NCBI RefSeq assembly: GCF_036983985.1
Contig: NZ_JALAHQ010000006.1
Location: 69,365-133,364 of the forward strand
Reading direction: 5' to 3'
Length of the DNA stretch: 64,000 nucleotides
Source of the DNA: Alishewanella metallidurans
Lineage (GTDB): Bacteria > Pseudomonadota > Gammaproteobacteria > Enterobacterales > Alteromonadaceae
Position numbers and translations under genes: made by a program. Below are positions 9,284 through 16,658 of the stretch, piece by piece (position 1 is the stretch's first letter; each line of letters starts with the position of its first letter). The notes under the pieces are model-generated. The model saw only the letters and a program-made list of their open reading frames with translations. It was not told the DNA's origin and ran no database searches.

Positions 9284-10156
9284 TTATTGCTCAGTAACAT
9301 TCAACTTATTAATAATGCCATCTAACTCATCTAAACTACTATACGCAATTTCTAACTTACCTTTACCTTTATTGTTGTAGCTAATTTGCACAGGTGCGGC
9401 AAACCGCTCACTTAAGCGTTGTTCTAGAGCAATAACATCGGGATCTCGTGGCTTTTCAGAAGCTACCGGTTTAGGTTCTAAAATTCGCCGTATTAAGTTT
9501 TCAGTTTCACGTACGGTTAATTGTTTAGCCGCAACTAATCTAGCGGCATCTGATTGCTCAAATTCTTTTAGTGCTAATAATGCTCTTGCATGGCCCATTT
9601 CAATGTCGCCGTGTTCAAGCAATAGTTTTACATCGTCATTTAATTGGTTTAAGCGCAACAGGTTAGTAACAGATGCTCTAGATTTGCCAACTGCATCAGC
9701 TACTTGCTGGTGAGTTAACGAAAACTCTATTAATAAGCGTTCTAATGCTACGGCTTCTTCCATTGCATTTAAATCTTCTCGTTGAATGTTTTCTATTAAC
9801 GCTATGGCAACAGCGGCTTCATCTGGCACATCTTTAACAATACAAGGTACTTCTGCCAGTTTTGCTAACTGACTTGCACGCCAACGCCTTTCACCCGCAA
9901 TAATTTCAAATTTTCCGTTACCTATTGGTCGCACAACTATCGGTTGAATAATACCTTGTGCTCGAATAGAACTGGCTAAGTCTTCCAACGCTTCTTGCGA
10001 CATATCTTTGCGTGGTTGGTATTTACCCGGTATTAAAAACTCAACAGGTAATTGTTGCAGTTCGCTACTGCTGGGTGTGGAAGTTGTGCTGCTAGCTTTA
10101 TTGGACGTAAGTAGGGCATCCAGACCTCGGCCTAAGCCGCGTTTTTTTACCGACAT
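9284..10156 (-). CDS. parB: ParB chromosome-partitioning protein (parS-binding CTPase)
   Basis: A 290-residue ParB/Spo0J. The N-terminal KKRGLGRGLDALL is the ParA-stimulating tail. The CTP-binding/N-terminal domain spans about 37-130, with the GERRWRAS motif at 88-95 and ENIQREDLN near 122-130. A helix-turn-helix (about 135-165, including QQVADAVGKSRASVTNLLRL) reads parS, and the C-terminal 50 residues dimerise. It lies 29 bases after parA, in the operon mnmG-rsmG-parA-parB near oriC. Its targets are very likely the two parS sites inside recF (30796 and 31441). Confidence 0.97.
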   Translation of the reverse strand: MSVKKRGLGRGLDALLTSNKASSTTSTPSSSELQQLPVEFLIPGKYQPRKDMSQEALEDLASSIRAQGIIQPIVVRPIGNGKFEIIAGERRWRASQLAKLAEVPCIVKDVPDEAAVAIALIENIQREDLNAMEEAVALERLLIEFSLTHQQVADAVGKSRASVTNLLRLNQLNDDVKLLLEHGDIEMGHARALLALKEFEQSDAARLVAAKQLTVRETENLIRRILEPKPVASEKPRDPDVIALEQRLSERFAAPVQISYNNKGKGKLEIAYSSLDELDGIINKLNVTEQ

Positions 10157-10185
10157 GCTAAATTGCTTCCCTAAAATTATTCAGA

Positions 10186-10980
10186 TCAGGCTGATGCTGT
10201 GCTGCTAGCCGTCTTTTTATCAGCTCGGCGTAACATTTCACCTGCTAATGCTAAATAAGCCTTTGCACCAGTTGAGTTTTTATCGTAATACATTACTGGT
10301 GTACCAAAGCTAGGTGCTTCTGCTAAACGTACATTGCGTGGAATAACAGCCCGATAAACCTTATCACCAAAATGCTGTTTTAATTGATCTGATACATCAT
10401 TTGCTAACCGATTACGCGGATCGTACATGGTTCTTAAAATGCCTTCGATCTTTAATTCAGGGTTAACGGCTGCGGCTAATTGATTAATGGTTTCAACTAA
10501 CGAGGTTAAACCCTCTAATGCAAAGTATTCACACTGCATTGGTACTAATACTGTGTCAGCGGCAGCCATGGCATTTACTGTTAGCATATTAAGTGACGGC
10601 GGGCAGTCGATAAAAATAAAGTCATAACTATTACGGTAGTCTTTTAATGCATTACGTAGCCGCAATTCACGAGCAAATACGTTCATTAAACGTACTTCTG
10701 CTGCTGTTAAGTCAGAGTTAGCGCCAACTAAATGATAACCGCCGCTGGTTTCTTTAACTAAAACGTCTAATAGTGGTTTTTCATCAACGAGTAACTCGTA
10801 AGCGGTGGCCGGTAAATCATATTTATCAACTCCGCTACCCATGGTAGCGTTACCTTGGGGATCTAAGTCGATAAGCAACACCTTGCGTTTGGTCGCAGCC
10901 AGGGAGGCAGCCAAATTTACAGCTGTAGTAGTTTTACCTACACCGCCTTTCTGGTTAGCTATTGCGATCACTTTCGCCAC
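10186..10980 (-). CDS. parA: ParA chromosome-partitioning ATPase
   Basis: A 264-residue Walker-type ATPase that moves ParB-parS complexes over the nucleoid. The deviant Walker A motif KGGVGKTT is at 11-18 with the signature lysine, Walker A-prime IDLDPQGNAT near 38-47, and Walker B FIFIDCPPSL near 121-130. The short N-terminus without an HTH is the chromosomal (Soj-type) form. It lies between rsmG and parB, only 19 bases from rsmG. Confidence 0.97.
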   Translation of the reverse strand: MAKVIAIANQKGGVGKTTTAVNLAASLAATKRKVLLIDLDPQGNATMGSGVDKYDLPATAYELLVDEKPLLDVLVKETSGGYHLVGANSDLTAAEVRLMNVFARELRLRNALKDYRNSYDFIFIDCPPSLNMLTVNAMAAADTVLVPMQCEYFALEGLTSLVETINQLAAAVNPELKIEGILRTMYDPRNRLANDVSDQLKQHFGDKVYRAVIPRNVRLAEAPSFGTPVMYYDKNSTGAKAYLALAGEMLRRADKKTASSTASA

Positions 10981-10999
10981 AAGATGTCCTCGTTGTCAG

Positions 11000-11617
11000 T
11001 TAGCAGGGTTGCAGTATTACCAAATGCCTTTGTGCTTGCAACTGCGGCACAACAAGTGGTTGAACGGAGACTACTTTAACAAAATCAGGCAAAGCTGCAA
11101 TTTCTTCTTGTACTGCAGCGGCTTTCATCGCGTAAAAATGGCCGTTTTGTGTAGGTAAATGCCTGCACCAATTCAGCATATCATTGATCGAAGCAAAAGC
11201 TCGGCTAATAACACCATCGTAGTGCTGCTCAGGTTGATGATCTTCCACTCTGCTTTGTACTGGTTGAATATTAGTTAGTTTTAACTGCAGTTTTACTTGG
11301 TTTAAAAAGCGGATCCTTTTACCTAGACTATCAAGCAAAGTGAAGTTGTTATCTGGATAATAAATAGCTAATAGCACGCCAGGTAAACCAGGACCGGTAC
11401 CTACATCTATAAAATGGTTACCAATTAAATGCGGTGCAATAACTAGGCTATCCATCACGTGCTTTATTAACATTTCTTTAGGATCACGCACTGAGGTTAG
11501 GTTGTAGGCGCTGTTCCATTTATCAAGTAGTTTTACATAGTCAATACATTGCTGTAGTTGGTACTCAGATAACGACAAACTGGTTTGCGCCACCAGCGAG
11601 CGTAATTGATCTAACAT
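11000..11617 (-). CDS. rsmG: RsmG, 16S rRNA (guanine-527-N7)-methyltransferase
   Basis: A 205-residue SAM-dependent methyltransferase modifying G527 of 16S rRNA. The SAM-binding loop DVGTGPGLPG is at 71-80, preceded by the family hallmark KWNSAYNLTSVRDPKEML (33-50). VISRAFASI (about 136-144) is also conserved. It lies 18 bases after mnmG, the classic gidA-gidB pair. The length is normal (E. coli 207). Confidence 0.97.
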   Translation of the reverse strand: MLDQLRSLVAQTSLSLSEYQLQQCIDYVKLLDKWNSAYNLTSVRDPKEMLIKHVMDSLVIAPHLIGNHFIDVGTGPGLPGVLLAIYYPDNNFTLLDSLGKRIRFLNQVKLQLKLTNIQPVQSRVEDHQPEQHYDGVISRAFASINDMLNWCRHLPTQNGHFYAMKAAAVQEEIAALPDFVKVVSVQPLVVPQLQAQRHLVILQPC

Positions 11618-11635
11618 GTTGTTCCTTGTCGTCAG

Positions 11636-13525
11636 TTACGCAGACTTGCGCAGTAAACCCTGTTTCTTTAAATAGACTAACAGTAATGAAATAGCGGCCG
11701 GTGTAATGCCTGAAATACGTGACGCTTGGCCAACTGTTTGTGGTTGAGTTTGGTTTAATTTCGCAATTACTTCGTTTGATAGGCCTTTAACAGCTTTATA
11801 ATCAAACTGTTGTGGTAATAAACTTTGTTCATTACGTTGCTGTTTAGCAATTTCATCTTGTTGACGATTTATATAGCCTTCATATTTAATTTGAATTTCT
11901 ACTTGTTCTGCCGCGATAGGATCAGTAACACCGGGGCCAATATTAGAAATTTTCATTAAATCTGCGTAGTTAATTTCTGGACGACGAACCAGCTCTTCTA
12001 AACTTGCTTCTTTGGTAAGCGGAGTTTTAACTAACGCATTTATTGCAATTAGCGCGGCATGTTGCGGATGAACCCAACTTTGCTTTAAGCGTTGGCGTTC
12101 TATAGCCACTTGTTCCATTTTTTCGTTAAAAGCCGCCCAACGTATGTCGTCTACCAAGCCAAACTCACGACCTTTTTCGGTTAAACGTGCATCTGCATTA
12201 TCTTCACGTAGCATTAGGCGATATTCAGCCCGGCTGGTAAACATACGATAGGGTTCTTTAGTGCCTAGTGTGGTTAAATCATCAACTAGTACACCTAAGT
12301 AAGCTTGATCACGGCTTGGTGACCACGGCTCTTTATCTTGCGTGAACAGTGCAGCATTTAAACCGGCTAATAGACCTTGTGCACCTGCTTCTTCGTAACC
12401 TGTTGTACCGTTAATTTGGCCGGCAAAAAACAAACCTTCAATAAATTTTGTCTCAAGACTGCTTTTTAGATCTCTGGGATCAAAGAAATCATATTCAATG
12501 GCATAACCAGGTCTGGTAATGTGAGCATTTTCCATACCCTTAATTGAACGTACTATGCTTAGTTGTACATCAAATGGCAGGCTGGTTGAAATGCCATTAG
12601 GGTAAACTTCATGTGTGGTTAACCCTTCAGGTTCAATAAAAATTTGATGATTATCTTTGTCAGCAAAGCGGGTAATTTTATCTTCTATCGATGGACAATA
12701 TCTTGGGCCAATCCCTTCTATTACACCGGTATACATTGGTGATCGATGTAAATTATTGCGAATAACATCGTGTGTTTTCGCATTGGTATAAGTTATGTAA
12801 CAAGGTATCTGAGTTGGATGATCGCTTTGTTTGCCGAGAAAAGAAAATACTGGTGTTGGGTTATCACCAGGTTGAGTTTGCATCATAGAAAAATCGATAG
12901 TACGAGCATCAATACGTGGTGGTGTACCCGTTTTTAAACGATCAACTTTAAATGGCAGTTCTCTTAATCTTTTAGCTAGGGCTATTGACGGTGGATCACC
13001 GGCTCTGCCACCAGAATGGCTTTGTAAACCTATATGTATTTGTCCGCCTAAAAATGTACCAACGGTTAATACCACTGATTTAGCTTTAAACGTTAAGCCC
13101 ATTTGGGTAACGACGCCAGTAACCTTATTGTTTTCAACAACTAAGTCATCACAACTTTGTTGAAATATTTTTAAGTTTGGTTGGTTTTCTAAAATATTAC
13201 GAATAGCTGCACGGTACAGTTGTCGATCGGCTTGTGCTCTGGTTGCCCTTACCGCAGGGCCTTTAGAACTATTTAGCGTTCTAAATTGAATGCCGCCTTT
13301 GTCGGCTGCTATTGCCATAGCTCCACCTAGGGCGTCAATTTCTTTAACCAAATGACCTTTGCCGATACCACCGATAGCAGGGTTGCATGACATTTGACCT
13401 AAAGTTTCAATATTATGGGTTAATAACAAGGTGTTACGACCCATACGAGCTGCTGCCAGAGCGGCTTCTGTGCCAGCGTGGCCACCGCCTACAACGATTA
13501 CGTCGAATATCTCTTGATACAGCAT
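11636..13525 (-). CDS. mnmG: MnmG (GidA), tRNA U34 carboxymethylaminomethyl-modifying enzyme, FAD subunit
   Basis: A 629-residue FAD protein that works with MnmE (encoded here at 23570-24946) to make the cmnm5 modification on U34 of several tRNAs. The FAD-binding motif VGGGHAGTEAA is at 12-22, with CNPAIGGIGKGHL near 47-59 and the conserved TGYEEAGAQGLLAG near 370-385. It is the first gene left of oriC and points away from it, as in E. coli. Confidence 0.98.
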   Translation of the reverse strand: MLYQEIFDVIVVGGGHAGTEAALAAARMGRNTLLLTHNIETLGQMSCNPAIGGIGKGHLVKEIDALGGAMAIAADKGGIQFRTLNSSKGPAVRATRAQADRQLYRAAIRNILENQPNLKIFQQSCDDLVVENNKVTGVVTQMGLTFKAKSVVLTVGTFLGGQIHIGLQSHSGGRAGDPPSIALAKRLRELPFKVDRLKTGTPPRIDARTIDFSMMQTQPGDNPTPVFSFLGKQSDHPTQIPCYITYTNAKTHDVIRNNLHRSPMYTGVIEGIGPRYCPSIEDKITRFADKDNHQIFIEPEGLTTHEVYPNGISTSLPFDVQLSIVRSIKGMENAHITRPGYAIEYDFFDPRDLKSSLETKFIEGLFFAGQINGTTGYEEAGAQGLLAGLNAALFTQDKEPWSPSRDQAYLGVLVDDLTTLGTKEPYRMFTSRAEYRLMLREDNADARLTEKGREFGLVDDIRWAAFNEKMEQVAIERQRLKQSWVHPQHAALIAINALVKTPLTKEASLEELVRRPEINYADLMKISNIGPGVTDPIAAEQVEIQIKYEGYINRQQDEIAKQQRNEQSLLPQQFDYKAVKGLSNEVIAKLNQTQPQTVGQASRISGITPAAISLLLVYLKKQGLLRKSA

Positions 13526-13574
13526 ACTTGCCTCGATTTATGGTTTTTTGGTCGAACGTTGAACGAGAGGTATT

Positions 13575-13960
13575 GTAGCCTGATCTGGCGATAAGTGGAA
13601 TGCCAGCAGCGTTTAGGATCGTTTAAATTAAATAAGATCTTTTTAGAGATCTTTTTATTATATTTACTATTAAGCAGGCCAATTTTGGTGCATAAGCGTT
13701 TCTTTACAAGAAGGATCATTAACTTAGAACAGATCAGATCCTGTGATCAAGCTAGGATCTGTTGGCCTTGAACCGGTGGTTAACTTCGCTGGTTATCCAC
13801 AGGCTAGAAAAAATATATTTTTGTAAAGAGGATAAGTACAGGTTAATAACCGGTTTTACCTATAGTTATACACAAACTTTTTGTAATATTTTGAAATTTG
13901 TAGATAACTTTTCAGTACTATTTTTAAGCTATAATGCAGTTATCAACACTTTATCATTTG
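13575..13960. other. oriC: Chromosomal replication origin oriC
   Basis: The region sits between mnmG and mioC, exactly as E. coli oriC. Two AT-rich 13-mers of the unwinding element start at 13636 and 13648 (GATCTTTTTAGAG and GATCTTTTTATTA). DnaA boxes are TTATCCACA at 13793 (perfect), TTATACACA at 13866, the reverse box TGTAGATAA at 13899 (one mismatch), and TTATCAACA at 13940 (one mismatch). Nine GATC sites fall between 13582 and 13759, the pattern used by SeqA and Dam. The stretch AAGGATCATTAACT near 13711 is identical to E. coli oriC as I remember it. Boundaries are approximate. Confidence 0.92.
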
Positions 13961-14098
13961 CATATCAAGTTAAAACTTGGAATTGACTGTAGCTTGGCAG
14001 GCGTTGGTTTTATTGCTGAGACTAACAAGAGAAGCTAGTGCTATCTCATTCTTCCTGAAGGATGTTTGTGTTTACGGGTGCGTTGCACCCGTTTTTTT
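13930..14098 (+). ncRNA. Candidate short transcript beside oriC (promoter-like box to intrinsic terminator)
   Basis: A perfect TATAAT lies at 13930-13935, though without a good -35 box. A strong rightward terminator ends at 14098, and no plus-strand gene lies in between. A transcript of about 155 bases would explain the terminator. A shorter form could start after TTGACT (13983-13988). It includes a small inverted repeat CAAGTT/AACTTG at 13966-13979. No RNA family is recognised. This is an inference from the orphan terminator. Confidence 0.3.
14074..14098 (+). terminator. Rightward intrinsic terminator next to the mioC end
   Basis: ACGGGTGC (14074-14081), loop GTT, GCACCCGT (14085-14092), then seven T. 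The T-run is on the plus strand only, so it does not serve mioC, which is transcribed leftward. mioC transcripts can therefore run into oriC, as known for E. coli. Confidence 0.85.
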
Positions 14099-14534
14099 AT
14101 TTTATTTGTGCTATTAGTTGCGGTAACCAAACTAAGGCGATGTCTTCGGGTAATTCTGGTTGTTGTGCATCAATTTCTAAACTGTCTATTAAGCTAGTTG
14201 CGCCTTTAAATTCAAGTGATTTGGCTATTTTTCGTCCGGCTTCGCAAAAAGTATCGTAACTCGAGTCACCTAAAGTGATCACGGCGTAAGAAAGTGTGGT
14301 AAGATCACTTCGATCTTGTGCTAATTGATCCGCAAAGGGTTGAATATTATCAGGCAGATCTCCTGCGCCATAGGTGGATGTGATCACTAACCAGACATCA
14401 GTCCGGTTGAGGTGGTCCAGCTCGGGTTTCAGATGTAGTTTAACGTCATAGCCCGCTTGTACCAGTGTTTCAGCAACTTGTTCTGCCACATATTCCGCTG
14501 CGCCCATTTGGCTGCCAACGAGGATGTCTATCAT
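14097..14534 (-). CDS. mioC: MioC-type flavodoxin
   Basis: A 145-residue FMN-binding flavodoxin-like protein. The phosphate-binding loop region is LVGSQMGAAEYVA (about 5-17), with ITSTYGAGDLPDN near 51-63 and the conserved VITLGDSSYDTFCEAG near 85-100. MioC acts in electron transfer (linked to biotin synthase in E. coli). Its identity is supported by its place on the right side of oriC, transcribed toward the origin. No minus-strand terminator follows it. Confidence 0.92.
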   Translation of the reverse strand: MIDILVGSQMGAAEYVAEQVAETLVQAGYDVKLHLKPELDHLNRTDVWLVITSTYGAGDLPDNIQPFADQLAQDRSDLTTLSYAVITLGDSSYDTFCEAGRKIAKSLEFKGATSLIDSLEIDAQQPELPEDIALVWLPQLIAQIK

Positions 14535-14697
14535 GATATGCCTCTTGTCATAAGAATGTTCGGCTATACTACTGGAATAAAATCGGTCAAAGCTATGTTT
14601 TTGACATGATTTAGATGTTTTTACTGCTTTGCAGGCTAAGTAAAAGCAACAATAGCACTACTACTACGCCTGCGTGTTATTGAGGTTTAAACAACGT

Positions 14698-16500
14698 ATG
14701 TCTGACACTTTGTCATTTGCCCAGCTAATGCTGCCTGAAGCACTTATTCGTGCTGTTACTGAACTTGGCTATGAATCGCCGTCGCCTATTCAGGCTGCTG
14801 CTATCCCTAAACTTTTAGCTGGCGAAGATGTATTAGGTCAAGCGCAAACAGGTACTGGTAAAACCGGTGCTTTTGCTTTACCACTATTAGCTAGGTTAGA
14901 TCCTGCACAAAACGACCCACAAATTTTAGTGTTAGCGCCAACTCGCGAACTTGCAATTCAGGTAGCTGAAGCATTTCAAGCTTATGCGCGTTACATGCCA
15001 GCATTTCATGTTCTGCCGTTATATGGTGGCCAAAGTTATACCAACCAGTTGAAATCACTTAAACGTGGCTCTCAAGTTATTGTTGGTACACCAGGTCGTA
15101 TTCTTGACCATTTAGAACGTGGCACATTAAAGCTAGATAAGCTGCGTGCTATCGTGTTGGATGAAGCCGATGAAATGTTACGCATGGGCTTTATCGATGA
15201 TGTGCAAACTATTATGGACGCGACACCAGCGGGCCGTCAGGTTGCAATGTTTTCTGCAACCATGCCTGCACCGATCCGCGCTATTGCCCAAAAGCATTTA
15301 AAAAATGCTGAAGAAATTAAAATAGCATCAAAAACGAGTACCGTTGAACGCATCAAACAAAGCTATGTAATGTTAGATGGCAATCAAAAGCTTGACGCAT
15401 TAACGCGCTTGTTAGAAGGCGAAGAATACGATGCAAGTATCGTGTTTGTGCGTACTAAAAGCGCTACAGAAGAAATTGCTGAAAAGCTGGGTGCCCGTGG
15501 TTATGCCGTAGCCTGTTTAAATGGCGATATGAACCAAGCGCACCGCGAATTAACCATTCGTAAAATGAAAGCAAACCAGTTAGATATTATTGTTGCTACT
15601 GATGTTGCAGCACGCGGATTAGACGTTGAACGTATTAGCTTAGTAGTAAACTACGATATTCCTTATGACAGTGAGGCTTATGTGCACCGTATTGGTCGTA
15701 CAGGCCGTGCCGGTCGTGAAGGTAAAGCAATATTATTTGTGTCGCCTCGCGAACGTCGTTTATTGCGTACTATCGAACATTCAACTAAACAGCCTATTGA
15801 GCAAATGTCACTGCCTACAGGTCAGGTTATTGAACAGCGTCGTATTGAATCTTTCCGTGAGCAATTAGCCGAAACTGTTGAAACGCAAAACTTAGCATTC
15901 TTCCAAGGTCTTATTAACGACTGGCGTGAAAAAATTGACGCTACCGATGGTGATATTGCCGCAGCATTACTGTATTTAGCGCAAAAAGAACAGCCACTTA
16001 ATGTTGCTAATTTGTTCCCAGCAATTCGCGAACCCCATGCTCGCGGTGAGCGTGAAGATCGGCCACGTCGTGAACGTAGTGATCGTCCTGAGCGCACCGA
16101 ACGTGGTGAGCGTAGCGACCGCCCAGATCGCGGCCCACGGGTTAAGCGCGAAATGAAAGGTGATTACCAAACTTACCGTATTGAGGTAGGTAAAGAGCAC
16201 GGTGTGCGCGCGGGCGATATTGTTGGCGCTATTGCCAACGAAGCGAATATCGACAGCCAGTTTATTGGTAACATTAAATTGTTTGATCATTTCAGTACGG
16301 TAGAATTGCCAGCAACAATACCTAATGAAGTTTTTCAGCATCTGAAAAAAGTGTATGTGCGTAAGCAAAAGCTGAATATTTGTGTTGATACAGGTTCGGC
16401 TCCAGTAGGTGAACGTCGCTCATCTGCACCAGCTTCTACATCTGGTGCGGGCCCGCGTCCAGGTGCAGCACCACGCGCACCACGTAAGCCAAAAGATTAA
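14698..16500 (+). CDS. deaD: DEAD-box RNA helicase, DeaD/CsdA type
   Basis: A 600-residue ATP-dependent RNA helicase for ribosome assembly and cold adaptation. The Q-motif region ESPSPIQAAAIP is near 26-37, the P-loop AQTGTGKT at 49-56, DEAD at 155-158, SAT at 186-188, and HRIGRTGRAGR near 334-344. An Arg/Glu/Asp-rich linker (about 437-480) precedes a DbpA-type RNA-binding domain. A GTG at 14674 would add eight residues. I prefer ATG 14698 because MSDTLSFAQL fits the family start. The roughly 140-base leader before it resembles the long 5' regions of cold-shock helicase genes. Confidence 0.95.
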   Translation: MSDTLSFAQLMLPEALIRAVTELGYESPSPIQAAAIPKLLAGEDVLGQAQTGTGKTGAFALPLLARLDPAQNDPQILVLAPTRELAIQVAEAFQAYARYMPAFHVLPLYGGQSYTNQLKSLKRGSQVIVGTPGRILDHLERGTLKLDKLRAIVLDEADEMLRMGFIDDVQTIMDATPAGRQVAMFSATMPAPIRAIAQKHLKNAEEIKIASKTSTVERIKQSYVMLDGNQKLDALTRLLEGEEYDASIVFVRTKSATEEIAEKLGARGYAVACLNGDMNQAHRELTIRKMKANQLDIIVATDVAARGLDVERISLVVNYDIPYDSEAYVHRIGRTGRAGREGKAILFVSPRERRLLRTIEHSTKQPIEQMSLPTGQVIEQRRIESFREQLAETVETQNLAFFQGLINDWREKIDATDGDIAAALLYLAQKEQPLNVANLFPAIREPHARGEREDRPRRERSDRPERTERGERSDRPDRGPRVKREMKGDYQTYRIEVGKEHGVRAGDIVGAIANEANIDSQFIGNIKLFDHFSTVELPATIPNEVFQHLKKVYVRKQKLNICVDTGSAPVGERRSSAPASTSGAGPRPGAAPRAPRKPKD

Positions 16501-16516
16501 GTTGTAATCTAATATT

Positions 16517-16542
16517 AAGCCCCGTTTTTACGGGGCTTTTTT
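16517..16542 (+). terminator. Terminator after deaD
   Basis: AAGCCCCG (16517-16524), loop TTTTTA, CGGGGCTT (16531-16538), continuing into a run of T to 16542. It closes the helicase transcript. Confidence 0.92.
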
Positions 16543-16658
16543 ATTGGCGATGAATTAACTATTGAACGTGTTAAAACCCGCTTGTTTGCCGCTGAAAAGT
16601 TACTTATTGTAGAGAGCTTGCCTAAGTTAAGCAGAATAATAATAAGAGAGCCTGCTAT

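Noticed and set aside
13762..13986. A 74-codon plus-strand frame inside oriC
   Set aside because: It crosses the DnaA boxes, has no ribosome site, and its sequence is explained by origin elements.
16516..16658. A protein-like open stretch (DELTIERVKTRLFAAEKLL) before the M1 peptidase gene
   Set aside because: No start codon with a ribosome site and it ends shortly after; it may be a gene remnant, but evidence is too thin to annotate.
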